From JADKCZ01 sp963786945 (GTDB lineage: Bacteria; Myxococcota; Myxococcia; Myxococcales; Anaeromyxobacteraceae): 64,000 nt of DNA. Below, in pieces: positions 34,531 to 45,799 of this stretch. The position numbers and the translations under genes are program-made. The number at the start of each line of letters is the position of its first letter. The first letter of the stretch is position 1. The notes beneath the pieces were generated by a model. The model had not been told where the DNA came from. It did not search any database and worked only from the letters and a program-made list of their open reading frames with translations. Where the stretch lies: assembly GCA_963786945.1 (NCBI GenBank), contig CAWBAO010000003.1, positions 744,001 through 808,000 of the forward strand. The letters run 5' to 3'.

Positions 34531-35118
34531 GTGAAGGCCGATGACGTGAAGCGGCCGGGGGCCGGCGCCGAGGCGCTGGAGGCGCTCCGGGCCCTCGACA
34601 AGGAGCAGCTGATCCGGATCGTCATGGACGACGCCAAGAACTGGCTGGCCCACGACGGCCTCTGGTTCCAGGCCGTCGAGGCCACCCACGGCATGGACCA
34701 GGCCATCTCCGCCGACGCGGCCGCCTGGGAGCGGTTCACCGTCATCGAGGCCCGCCGCATCATGGAGCGGCTCGGCCTGGCGCCCGGCGGCGGCATCCCG
34801 GCCCTGCTCGAGTGCCTGCGCCACCGGCTCTACGCCCGCCTCAACGCGCAGGACGCCATCGAGGTGACCGACCGCCGCGCCGTGTTCCGCATGCGCGACT
34901 GCCGGGTGCAGTCGGCGCGGCGACGCCAGGGGCTGCCGGACTTCCCCTGCAAGTCGGTGGGACAGGTCGAGTACGAGGGCTTCGCCCGGACCGTCGACCC
35001 GCGCATCGTCACCCGCTGCGTGACCTGCCCGCCCGACGATCACCCCGACGACCTCTACTGCGCCTGGGAGTTCACCCTGCCGGACCCGGCCTCGGTCCGG
35101 GACCCCGCCGCCGGCTGA
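34531..35118 (+). CDS. Conserved Cys-containing protein (DUF6125-like)
   Basis: A 195-residue cytoplasmic protein. It contains DDAKNWLAHDGLWFQAVEA, MDQAISADAAAWERFTVIEA and a C-terminal part with MRDCRVQSARRRQGLPDFPC and RCVTCPPDDHPDDLYCAWEF. These segments match, from memory, a conserved family in deltaproteobacteria and clostridia named DUF6125. The five C-terminal cysteines could bind metal. No activity is known. GTG 34531 is preceded by GGGAGGAGG. Confidence 0.75.
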   Translation: MKADDVKRPGAGAEALEALRALDKEQLIRIVMDDAKNWLAHDGLWFQAVEATHGMDQAISADAAAWERFTVIEARRIMERLGLAPGGGIPALLECLRHRLYARLNAQDAIEVTDRRAVFRMRDCRVQSARRRQGLPDFPCKSVGQVEYEGFARTVDPRIVTRCVTCPPDDHPDDLYCAWEFTLPDPASVRDPAAG

Positions 35119-35136
35119 GCCTGGCCAGGCCGCCGC

Positions 35137-35577
35137 TCAGCCGCCCCCGTCGCCCGGCGGCGGGAAGGCGAACGTCGAGGTGGCCTGCACCAGCAACCGG
35201 TCCGGGGACCCCTCGGCGACGATGCGGACCTCCACGGTGGCGAGGCGCCGGCCGGAGCGCAGCGGCGTGGCCCGGGCCAGCAGCGGGAAGCCGGTCGCCG
35301 GCCGCAGGAAGTGGATGTCCGTGTCGACCGTGATGGCCTCCGGGGCGCCACGGGCGGCCAGCAGCCAGGCGTAGGTCGCCACGTCGGCCGCCGCGAACAG
35401 CACCGGGCCGGCCACCGTGCCGCCGTGGCGCGTCGAGTGCGGCGAGCCGAGGACGCGGACGGCGGCGTGGGCCGGGTCGGCCGACAGCAGCTCCACGCCG
35501 AACAGCGCCGCGACCGGAAGCGTGGCGCCGAGATGGCCGCGGATCCGGTCGAGGGTCCAGGTGTCGTCGAGTGCCAC
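35137..35577 (-). CDS. PaaI-type hotdog thioesterase
   Basis: A 146-residue hotdog-fold protein. It has LPVAALFGVELLSADP, a HGGTVAGPVLFAAADVATYAWLL helix (the conserved hotdog helix with Gly-rich turn and Asp) and VDTDIHFLRPATGFPLLARA strands. This places it with the PaaI/YbgC-like acyl-CoA thioesterases that hydrolyse short or aromatic acyl-CoA. It converges on the preceding plus-strand gene. The physiological substrate is not indicated by neighbours. Confidence 0.85.
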   Translation of the reverse strand: MALDDTWTLDRIRGHLGATLPVAALFGVELLSADPAHAAVRVLGSPHSTRHGGTVAGPVLFAAADVATYAWLLAARGAPEAITVDTDIHFLRPATGFPLLARATPLRSGRRLATVEVRIVAEGSPDRLLVQATSTFAFPPPGDGGG

Positions 35578-35700
35578 GGTGAGCCTCCGCGCGGGGCGGG
35601 CCGCTCCACCCGCGCCGCCATCCTACGGCGGAAGCGGCGCGGCGGCTCGCCTCCGGCGTCCGGGCTGGGCGGCGCCGCAGGGATGATCGATGATTGCGCC

Positions 35701-36321
35701 ATGGGCGGAGGGGTGGCCAGCCGGCGGCGGCTCTTCGTGGCGCTCGATCCGGACGCGGCGGTCCGGGCCGCGGTGGCCGCCGCCGTCGCCGGGCTGCGCC
35801 TCGCCGCCGGGCCGGCCGGCGGCGCGCTGCGCTTCGGCGACCCGGCCACCGTCCACCTCACGCTCCGCTTCCTGGGCGACGTGGACGAGGTGCGGGTGGG
35901 GCCGGTGGCGGCGGCCGTGGCGGCGACGGCGGCCGAGCACCGGCCCCTCTGGCTCGAGGTCCGCGGCGCCGGCGCCTTCCCCTCCCCGCGCCGGGCCCGG
36001 GTGGCCTGGCTCGGGCTGGGCGGCGACCTGGCATCGCTGGCGGCGCTGGCGGCCGGGCTCGACCGGCACCTGGCGCCGCTCGGCTTCGCGGCCGAGGCGC
36101 GCCCCTTCACGCCCCACCTCACCGTGGCCCGGGCCCGGGCGCCGGGCGGCGCCCACGGCCTGGCCGCGTCGCTCGAGGCGGCCTCGGAGGCGATCATCCC
36201 CATCCCCTGGCGCGCCGACGCGATCACGCTCTTCGAGAGCCACCTCGAGCGTGGCGGGGCCCGCCACCAGCCGCTGCTGCGCGCGCCGCTGGGCGCACCG
36301 CCGTCGCCCGGCGCCGCCTGA
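35701..36321 (+). CDS. thpR: RNA 2',3'-cyclic phosphodiesterase (ThpR/LigT)
   Basis: A 206-residue 2H phosphoesterase. Both HxTx motifs are present, HLTL at residues 52-55 in ATVHLTLRFLGDVDEV and HLTV at 139-142 in FTPHLTVARA. The family opens cyclic phosphates on RNA ends; LigT also shows weak 2'-5' ligase activity. Length and motif spacing match the family. ATG 35701 directly precedes RRRLFVALDP; an ATG six codons earlier (35683) is also possible and neither has a strong ribosome site. The gene stands alone between two minus-strand genes. Confidence 0.9.
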   Translation: MGGGVASRRRLFVALDPDAAVRAAVAAAVAGLRLAAGPAGGALRFGDPATVHLTLRFLGDVDEVRVGPVAAAVAATAAEHRPLWLEVRGAGAFPSPRRARVAWLGLGGDLASLAALAAGLDRHLAPLGFAAEARPFTPHLTVARARAPGGAHGLAASLEAASEAIIPIPWRADAITLFESHLERGGARHQPLLRAPLGAPPSPGAA

Positions 36322-36342
36322 CCCGTGCCCGGCGGGCCGGCC

Positions 36343-37368
36343 TCAGGGCCTGGCGGCGCCCGCGCCCGACCTCTTCCCCTCCATCTGCTTCTTCAGCTGG
36401 AGGCAGGGATCCTCGCGCGCCGCGGCCGGCGTGAAGACGATGAAGTCGAAGGGGAGCGTGCCCCCGTAGTCGGCGGCATAGTCGTCCGGGTGCTGGCGGC
36501 CCGCCTCCACCTCCAGGTGGCCCACCGCCACCACGGTGCGGCGAGGCGCCTCGCGGACCAGCCAGGCCGGCACCCCGCGGTCGCGGCGGGCGTGGCCGTC
36601 ACCGGCCACCAGCAGGGCGCCGCGCTCGCCGGCCGCGGCGGCGGTCCGGGCCGCCAGCTCGGCGTCGCGGGCCCGCTGGGCCTGGACCAGCGGCCGGACC
36701 AGCTCCTCCGGCATCTCGCCGCAGTGCTCCCGGGCCATCTCCTTGCGCATCTGCTCCAGCTCGGCCGGGGTCGGCTCCGGGGCGCGGGCCATCCAGCCGC
36801 GGACGTCCTCGGGCAGGGCCTCCAGCCCCCTCTTCATCATCTCGCGGGCCGTGGCGCGGGACAGGTTGGCGGCCACCAGCGGCAGCCGCGACGCCAGCGC
36901 CTCCTGGAGGATGGGCCGGTAGAGCGCGAAGTCCGGCCAGCCGCTCTTCGACCACTCCACCGCCGCGGCCACCGTGTCGGCGGTGGCGCCGGGCGCGGCC
37001 TGCGCCGCGGTGAGCCTCTCCTGCATGGGGGTGTTGATCATCTCCAGGGCCAGCGCCGGCGCCCGCCCCGCCGCCGTCACGGCGCGGATCTCGCGGGCCT
37101 GCAGCAGGTGGTGATCGGGGTTGTCGTGCACCTCGCCGAGGACGGCCACGTCGGCCCGCGCCAGGGCGGCATCGAGGGCCGCCTGGTCCACCCATCGCCG
37201 CGCCCTGACGTCGAGGATGCGGCCGACCAGCGGGTGGTCGCGGCGGAGCGGCGCCGACCACTCCGGCCCGAAGGGGCGCGGATCGGCGGGGCCGGGCGTG
37301 AGCGGGCGCGGGGCGCAGGCGGAGAGCAGCACCGCCGCGAGGAGCGGGACGAGGGATCGAGCGATCAT
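36343..37368 (-). CDS. ChaN-family lipoprotein
   Basis: A 341-residue lipoprotein with signal sequence MIARSLVPLLAAVLLSAC and a clear lipobox (LSAC). The body carries the ChaN/EreA-like motifs VAVLGEVHDNPDHHLLQ, ALALEMINTPMQERL and LLVAGDGHARRDRGVP. Campylobacter ChaR/ChaN binds haem cooperatively and helps iron uptake, so a haem or iron role is possible but unproven here. The gene stands 11 bp upstream of nothing recognisable on its strand; the ACP gene stop precedes it on the other side (37380). Confidence 0.85.
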   Translation of the reverse strand: MIARSLVPLLAAVLLSACAPRPLTPGPADPRPFGPEWSAPLRRDHPLVGRILDVRARRWVDQAALDAALARADVAVLGEVHDNPDHHLLQAREIRAVTAAGRAPALALEMINTPMQERLTAAQAAPGATADTVAAAVEWSKSGWPDFALYRPILQEALASRLPLVAANLSRATAREMMKRGLEALPEDVRGWMARAPEPTPAELEQMRKEMAREHCGEMPEELVRPLVQAQRARDAELAARTAAAAGERGALLVAGDGHARRDRGVPAWLVREAPRRTVVAVGHLEVEAGRQHPDDYAADYGGTLPFDFIVFTPAAAREDPCLQLKKQMEGKRSGAGAARP

Positions 37369-37379
37369 GGCCGGGGATG

Positions 37380-37670
37380 TTACCCGGACTGGGGTGGCTG
37401 GAGGCGCGCGGCCAGGTACCCCACCATCCCGTCGAGCGATCGGACCCGGGCGTAGTCGGCCTCCGGGATGTCGACCCCGAGCCGCTCGTGGACCTGGATG
37501 ACGAGTCGGAGGAAGTCCATCGAGTCGATGTCCAGCTCCTCCCGCAGGTCGAGGTCGGGGCGAACCGCGCCGAGATCGACCTCCGGGGCGATGGTCCCGA
37601 GGATGGTTGCGAGCTGTCGCCGGATCTCCTCGGGCCCGGAGGCGCCCGGGCCGCTGCCACTCGTGCTCAT
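37380..37670 (-). CDS. Acyl carrier protein at end of acsA-PDH operon
   Basis: A 96-residue carrier protein. The phosphopantetheine Ser is residue 50 in ELDIDSMDFLRLVIQ, in the expected acidic four-helix setting. ATG 37670 overlaps the E2 stop by 4 bp (ATGA), so it is coupled to the dehydrogenase genes. The family carries acyl chains on a 4'-phosphopantetheine arm for fatty-acid or polyketide-like chemistry. Its presence in a 2-oxoacid dehydrogenase operon is unusual; it might accept acyl groups from E2 or the acyl-CoA ligase. Confidence 0.85.
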   Translation of the reverse strand: MSTSGSGPGASGPEEIRRQLATILGTIAPEVDLGAVRPDLDLREELDIDSMDFLRLVIQVHERLGVDIPEADYARVRSLDGMVGYLAARLQPPQSG

Positions 37671-38874
37671 AGCCCCTCCGGCTCGCGCAGCCGCCGCCCC
37701 ACCTCGGCGAGGAAGCGGGCCCCGCTCAGCCCGTCGCTGACCCGGTGATCGCCCGCCAGCGAGGCGATCACGGTGGGGACCGCCTCGATCCGCCCCGCCA
37801 CGACGCGCGGCCGCTCGGCGATGCGCCCGAAGCCGACCAGGGCCACCTGGGGCGGATAGATGATCCCGTGGACGGCGTCCACGCCCAGGTCTCCCAGGCT
37901 GGTCACGGTGAGCGTCGAGTCGGCCAGCTCCGAGCTGCGCAGCCCGCCGCTCCGGGTCCGGGCCACGAGGTCGGCGAGGGCCCGCATCAGGTCGGGGAGC
38001 GACAGCCGATCGGCGTCGTGGATGGCCGGCGCCACCAGGCCGCCGCGCCGCAGGGAGATGGCGACGCCGAGGTGGACGGCCGGCGACGGCCGGAAGCTCC
38101 CGTCCACGAGGAGGCCGTTCATGTCCGGGGCCTCCCGCGCCGCCAGCGCCACCGCCTTGAGCAGCAGGACCGCGGGCAGGAGCCGCTCGGCCACGGGCCG
38201 GTCCTGGTTGGTACGGGCCAGCCAGGCCATGGCCGCCGACAGGTCGAGCTCGGCGTCCAGGTGGTAGTGCGGGATCTCCCGCTTGGACCTGGCCATGGCC
38301 GCACCGATGGCCTGGCGCATCGCGGCGGCCCGCGCCGCGGGCGCGCCCTCGACCGCGCCGGCGGGCCGCGGCGGCACGGGCGGCGCGGGTGGCGCTCCAG
38401 GCCACGGCGGCCTCGACGTCGGCCATCGTCACCGCCCCCCCGGGGCCGGAGCCACGCAGCCCGGCCAGGTCGACGCCGAGCTCGCGCGCCCGGGCCCTCG
38501 CGGCCGGCGAGGCCCGGACCCGCCCCGCGGCGGGCGCCGGTGCAGGCGCGCAGCGCGGCGGGCGCTGGCGCGGGCGCTGGTGGCGTGACCACGGCCGGGG
38601 CCGGACCCGCCGCCGGCTCGGCCACCTCGGCCATGCCCGTGGCCGCGCCCAGCACCGCCAGCACCGTGCCGACCGGGACCCGGGTCCCCTCCGCCACCCG
38701 GATCTCCCGGACCACGCCGTCCTCCCAGACCTCCACCTCGATGGCCCCCTTGGCGGTCTCCACCACCGCGATGACCTGGCCGCGCCGGACCCGGTCGCCG
38801 GGCCGGACCTTCCACTCCACCAGCGTCCCGGCCTCCATGTCGGCCCCGAGGGCCGGCATCTTGAACTCAGCCAT
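37667..38874 (-). CDS. 2-oxoacid dehydrogenase E2 (dihydrolipoyl acyltransferase), two frameshifts
   Basis: ATG 38874 begins MAEFKMPALGADMEAGTLVE, a lipoyl domain with target Lys42 in VVETAKGAIEVE. The peripheral-subunit-binding domain (ASPAARARARELGVDLAGL, GSGPGGAVTMADVEAAV) is in a second frame. The catalytic domain (MRQAIGAAMARSKREIPHYH to the active site SLAGDHRVSDG) is in a third. Deleting one base near 38550-38556 and one near 38396-38401 (plus-strand coordinates) joins all three into about 401 residues, normal for a short single-lipoyl E2. Two one-base gains in a gene with intact domains suggest sequence errors. It overlaps both neighbours. Confidence 0.88.
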
Positions 38875-39840
38875 GGCGCGCCACCGCCCGGGCCGCGGCC
38901 GCGATCCCGGCCGCCTGGGGGAGCACCGCCTCCTCGAGGTGGCGAGCGTAGGGCATGGGCACCTCGGCCGAGCAGACCCGGGCCACCGGGGCGTCGAGGT
39001 CGTAGAAGGCCTCCTCGGTGATGCGCGCCGAGACCTCCGCGGCCAGGCTCCCGGACCGCCAGCCCTCGTCCACGATCACGGCGCGGCGGGTCCTGCGCAC
39101 CGTGGCCAGGATGGCCTCGGTGTCGAGCGGCCGCAGCACGCGCAGGTCGAGCACCTCGGCGTCGATCCCCTCCCTGGCCAGCGCCTCGGCGGCGGCCAGG
39201 GTCCTGGCCAGGGTGCCGCCGTAGGTGATGAGGGAGACGTCCTTCCCGGGCCGGCGCACCGCGGCCCGCGAGATGTCCACCGGGCCCGCGTCGTCGGCCA
39301 GCTCCCCCTCCGCGCCGTAGAGCGTGGTGTGCTCGAAGAGCAGCACCGGGTCCGGATCCTGGAGGGCGCTCCAGAGCATGCCGCGCGCGTCCTCGAGCGT
39401 GGCCGGGGCCAGCACCCGCAGCCCGGGGACGTGGGCATACCAGCCCTCCCAGCTGTGGGAGTGCTGGGCCGCCACCTGGCGGCCCCCGCCGGTGGCCATG
39501 CGCACCACCAGCGGCACCGAGACCTGGCCTCCGGACATGTGGCGCAGCAGCGCCGCCCCGTTCACCAGCTGGTCGAGGGCCAGCAGGCTGAAGTTCACCG
39601 TCATCACCTCGACGATGGGGCGCATCCCGGCCATGGCCGCCCCGATCCCGGCGCCCACGAAGGCGGACTCGGAGAGCGGCGTGTCGCGGATCCGCTCGGG
39701 GCCGAACTCCTCGAGGAGCCCGTGGCTCACCGCGTAGGTCCCGCCGTAGCGCCCCACGTCCTCGCCCATGAGGAAGACCCGGGGGTCCCGCTGCAGCGCC
39801 TCGCGCAGCGCGGCCCGCACCGCCTCGCGGTAGGTGGTCT

Positions 39841-39844
<4 letters not shown>
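38867..39844 (-). CDS. Pyruvate/2-oxoacid dehydrogenase E1 beta subunit
   Basis: A 325-residue E1 beta chain. It has TYREAVRAALREALQRDPRV, FLMGEDVGRYGGTY, IRDTPLSESAFVGAGIGAAM and the closing DAPVARVCSAEVPMPYA with the transketolase C-terminal domain. With E1 alpha it forms the thiamine-diphosphate enzyme that decarboxylates a 2-oxoacid and acylates E2's lipoyl group. ATG 39844 overlaps the E1 alpha stop (ATGA) and its own stop overlaps the E2 start. The pyruvate/acetoin-type dehydrogenase is the best guess because of the adjacent acetyl-CoA synthetase. Confidence 0.92.
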
Positions 39845-42602
<2,758 letters not shown>

Positions 42603-42913
42603 CGGGCCTCCCCCGCACTCCCCGTGCACCATCACAGGCTACGCCTCGCGGAGGCGGCCGGACCCACACTCTTGGAGCCCGCCCTTCGGATGGCCCCGCG
42701 CCGGACGGTGGGTGCGGCAAGGCCGCGCCAGGGCCCACGGCTCGACCGGGGCGAGGCCGTTGGACGCAGCCGCTGGGGGCGGCCGGTGGCCTCCGCCGCA
42801 CCCACCCGGCGTGGGAAGGCACCCGGGCGAGCGCCGACGTGAGATGGTGGCGGTGCGGGAGGCCCTGGCGCGGGCACGGTGGACACGGCTCGCGGGGGCC
42901 GGGAGGGTGCGGC
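42603..42913. other. Divergent intergenic region (311 bp)
   Basis: The DNA between acsA (minus) and the O-methyltransferase gene (plus) should contain two promoters. I found no convincing -35/-10. A TGGC...TTGC-like string on the minus strand (42715-42731) has the GG-to-GC spacing of 11 rather than 12, so I do not call it a sigma-54 promoter. No conserved small ORF is apparent. Confidence 0.45.
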
Positions 42914-43927
42914 GTGAAGAGGTCACTGGGCTGGCCGGCGGGCTCCGACGAGCTCCCCATGGCGGACGTCTACCTCCCGATGATGAAGGCCGCGGCCATC
43001 ATCTCGGCGGGGCAGCTGCGGCTCTTCGAGGCCCTGGCCGACGGGCCCCTCCCGGTCGACCGGCTGGCGCAGGCCACCGGCGCCAGCGAGCTGGGCATCC
43101 GGCACCTGGCCGACTTCCTGGTGGCGGTGGGGTACCTGACCGAGAGCGGCGCCGGGCTGGCCAACGCGCCGCGCGCCGCCCGCTGGTTCACCGGCCGCGG
43201 CGACGTCGACTACACCGCCGGCCTGCTCTGGACGGCCGAGGCCTGGGGCCTGATGGGCCAGCTGGCGGCGGCGGTGCGCCGGGGCGCGCCGGAGAAGACC
43301 CTGTGGCAGTCGATGCAGGAGCAGCCGCACTGGGGCCCCATCTTCTCCAGCTACATGCAGGCCTTCGCGAGGCACCTCGGCCCCGACCTGCTCAAGCGCG
43401 TGGCCCTGCCCGCCGGCGCCCGGCGGCTGCTCGACCTGGGCGGCTCCCACGGGCTGCACTCGGTCGGCTTCTGCCGGGCCCACCCGGAGCTCGAGTCGGT
43501 GATCGTCGACTTCCCCAGCGCGCTCACCGAGACCGAGGCCATGCTGGCGCGGGAGGGGCTCTCCTCGCGCATCACGGTCAGGCCGGGCGACCTGCTCCAC
43601 GGGGACTGGGGGACCGACTACGACGTGGTGCTCTACCTCTCGGTGGCGCACAACCAGACCGCAGCCGACAACCTGCGGGTGCTCCAGCACGTCGGCTCGG
43701 TGCTGCGCCCCGGCGGCCTGCTGGTGATCCACGAGTACCTGGCCGGCGCCCCGCTCGACGTCTACGACGCGGCCTTCCGGCTCACGCTGCTGGTCGAGAC
43801 GGCGACGCGCACCTATGGCTTCGAGGAGTTCTCCGCCTGGCTCTCGGCGGCCGGCTTCGAGCCGCCCTCGCGGATCGACCTCGAGCCGAGGGAGAAGGGC
43901 TCGCTGGTCTGCGCCCGGAGGCGCTGA
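42914..43927 (+). CDS. O-methyltransferase (acetylserotonin O-methyltransferase-like)
   Basis: A 337-residue two-domain methyltransferase. The N-terminal winged-helix dimerisation domain includes KAAAIISAGQLRLFEALADG and ASELGIRHLADFLVAVGYL. The catalytic domain has SAM motif I LLDLGGSHGLHSVGF, VIVDFPSALTETEAML and VLRPGGLLVIHEYLAG. Such enzymes methylate hydroxyl groups of aromatic or polyketide products; a C-methylation cannot be ruled out. GTG 42914 has GGGAGG upstream; ATG 42959 is the alternative. It stands alone, divergent from acsA. Confidence 0.85.
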   Translation: MKRSLGWPAGSDELPMADVYLPMMKAAAIISAGQLRLFEALADGPLPVDRLAQATGASELGIRHLADFLVAVGYLTESGAGLANAPRAARWFTGRGDVDYTAGLLWTAEAWGLMGQLAAAVRRGAPEKTLWQSMQEQPHWGPIFSSYMQAFARHLGPDLLKRVALPAGARRLLDLGGSHGLHSVGFCRAHPELESVIVDFPSALTETEAMLAREGLSSRITVRPGDLLHGDWGTDYDVVLYLSVAHNQTAADNLRVLQHVGSVLRPGGLLVIHEYLAGAPLDVYDAAFRLTLLVETATRTYGFEEFSAWLSAAGFEPPSRIDLEPREKGSLVCARRR

Positions 43928-43937
43928 GCCCCCGGCC

Positions 43938-45260
43938 CTACCCGCACCCGCCCTTCACGGCCGCCTTGCTCTTCAGCTTCACCTTGCGGGTGTACTGGTA
44001 GGTGGGCCAGGCCACCCCCCCGTGGCCGCCCTCGTGCCCCTCGGCGGTCGAGACCGCCACCTGGCAGGGCGAGCGGAAGCTGCGGGAGCTCTGCAGCTCC
44101 GGCCAGGCGGACGGCAGGTTGTCACCGGTGGCGTAGGCGAAGCGCCAGCCGGCCGGCCCGCCGTCGTTGGACGCCACCCGCTCGGCCACGCAGGAGGGGG
44201 CGGGGTAGAGCTCGAGCCAGTTGTCGATGCCGCCCTCGATGACGTAGAGGTTCCCGACGCCCTGGGCCTTGAGCTCCTTCCAGGTGGCCACGGCCTGCGC
44301 CTCGCCGGTGCCGACCAGGAAGGTGACCGCGCTGCCGGGCAGGGCCAGCAGGTCCTTGAGCTGGCCGGCCTGCAGCAGCGCCGCCGGGTCGACGCGGCGG
44401 GCCCCGCCCAGGTGGAACAGGTTGAAGTCGTGCTCGTCGCGGAGGTCGAGGATGTTGACCTGCACGTTGATGTCGTTCTTGAGCGCCACCACCTCGGCCG
44501 GGTGGACGAAGGCCCCGCGCTCCTCCAGGGGGCGCCTCGCCTCGGGGCCGAGCAGGTCGAACTTCTGGGCCGGGGTGGGCTGGCCCCTGGCCAGCACCAC
44601 CACGCTGGCCAGCAGCAGGCCGCTCCCCACCAGCATCAGCGGCCGGCTGGGCCGGAGCGAGACCTCGGCCCAGGCGCGCCCGCGGCCGAAGACCTGCTCG
44701 GCCAGCTCGCCGCCCCAGAAGAGCAGCAGCGCCATGACCACCAGCAGCAGCACGGTCACGCCCACCGGCAGGCCCAGCCACTCGGGCAGCGTGAAGCGCC
44801 CCATGTTGGAGGAGATGAAGAAGGCCTCGTAGCTCCCCACCGTCTCGCCGAAGAGCCAGACGCCGATGAGCGCCCCCAGCAGGAAGACCATGCCGTCGAT
44901 CTTGAGGGTGGCGGTGGCCACCAGCGTGGTGCCGGGGCAGAAGCCGCCCACCACGAAGCCCACGCCCATGATCAGGCCGCCCACGATGCCGGGCCACAGG
45001 TAGGTCGGGTTGACCCAGACCCGGCTCATGTCGAGCAGGCCGAAGCCGGTGGCGCCGGCCACCAGCACGGCCGCCACCACGATGGCGGTGAACATCACCT
45101 TCAGCACCGTCATGTCCTTCAGGTAGAACTGCGCCGCCAGCTTGCGGGTGTCGCCGAAGCCGCCCAGCTCGAGCGCGAAGCCGAAGCCGAAGCCGATGGC
45201 GCCGAAGACCAGCGCGTTGGCGATGGTGCCGGCGAGGCTGGAGAGATCGTAAGGGGCCAT
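43938..45260 (-). CDS. YeeE/YedE transporter half fused to Cys-less rhodanese domain, GGCG tail
   Basis: A 440-residue inner-membrane protein. Residues 1-225 have about six membrane helices of the YeeE/YedE thiosulfate-uptake family, with the conserved Cys108 in GFVVGGFCPGTTL. A rhodanese-like domain (about 260-352: NILDLRDEHDFNLFHL to YVIEGGIDNWL) follows. Where an active rhodanese has its loop Cys, this one reads TFLVGTGEAQ, so sulfurtransfer by that residue is impossible. The tail has Cys357, Cys399 and the last four residues Gly-Gly-Cys-Gly, similar to the SoxY carrier arm. It is the last gene of the otr operon, 12 bp after the other half-transporter. Confidence 0.85.
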   Translation of the reverse strand: MAPYDLSSLAGTIANALVFGAIGFGFGFALELGGFGDTRKLAAQFYLKDMTVLKVMFTAIVVAAVLVAGATGFGLLDMSRVWVNPTYLWPGIVGGLIMGVGFVVGGFCPGTTLVATATLKIDGMVFLLGALIGVWLFGETVGSYEAFFISSNMGRFTLPEWLGLPVGVTVLLLVVMALLLFWGGELAEQVFGRGRAWAEVSLRPSRPLMLVGSGLLLASVVVLARGQPTPAQKFDLLGPEARRPLEERGAFVHPAEVVALKNDINVQVNILDLRDEHDFNLFHLGGARRVDPAALLQAGQLKDLLALPGSAVTFLVGTGEAQAVATWKELKAQGVGNLYVIEGGIDNWLELYPAPSCVAERVASNDGGPAGWRFAYATGDNLPSAWPELQSSRSFRSPCQVAVSTAEGHEGGHGGVAWPTYQYTRKVKLKSKAAVKGGCG

Positions 45261-45272
45261 GTGGTCTCCCGT

Positions 45273-45797
45273 TCAGTTCCAGAGGCGGCGCACGAACCAC
45301 GCCATGGCGTAGCCGGCCGCGAAGATGGAGAGGGCGAAGGCCCAGCTGCCCACCGACAGCACCGCGCCGCCGGAGAGGGCCTGGCCGGAGGTGCAGCCGC
45401 GGGCCAGGCGCGCGCCGTAGCCCATGATGGCCCCGCCCAGCAGGGCGAAGACCACGCGCGTCGGGGTCGAGATGTTCGGCCCCTTGCGGAGCTCCAGCTT
45501 GACGCGCCGGTTGATGAGCCCCGAGACCAGGCCGCCGACCAGGGCGCCCACCAGCATGTAGACGCCGGTGTAGTCCCAGGTGTTGCGGCTGCCGCCGGCC
45601 ATCTCGGCGAAGTACGCGGTCCGGTCCACGTGGCCCGGGGCGAACCAGTCGAGCACGCCGGTCTGGATGTGCGAGAGGGCGGCCGAGGCGCCCAGGCCCC
45701 CGCCGGTGGTGTAGAAGCTCAGGAACAGCACCACGCCGAGCAGGGTGCCGGCCAGGTACGGGTTCGCGTAGGGACGGGGTTCCTTCGAGGTGGCCAT
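45273..45797 (-). CDS. YeeE/YedE-family thiosulfate transporter half (174 aa)
   Basis: A 174-residue membrane protein with about four helices. The conserved YeeE motif LARGCTSGQALSGGAVLSVGSW carries Cys135, equivalent to one of the Cys residues needed for thiosulfate movement in characterised YeeE. Together with the downstream gene, which has the FCPGT motif, it would make a complete transporter from two subunits. It begins 2 bp after the cytochrome gene stop and precedes the rhodanese-linked half, so both are in the otr operon. Selenium or another sulfur compound is an alternative substrate. Confidence 0.87.
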   Translation of the reverse strand: MATSKEPRPYANPYLAGTLLGVVLFLSFYTTGGGLGASAALSHIQTGVLDWFAPGHVDRTAYFAEMAGGSRNTWDYTGVYMLVGALVGGLVSGLINRRVKLELRKGPNISTPTRVVFALLGGAIMGYGARLARGCTSGQALSGGAVLSVGSWAFALSIFAAGYAMAWFVRRLWN

Positions 45798-45799
45798 GG

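Noticed and set aside
42715..42731. Sigma-54-like promoter before acsA
   Set aside because: The GG to GC distance is 11, not 12, and no activator gene is adjacent.
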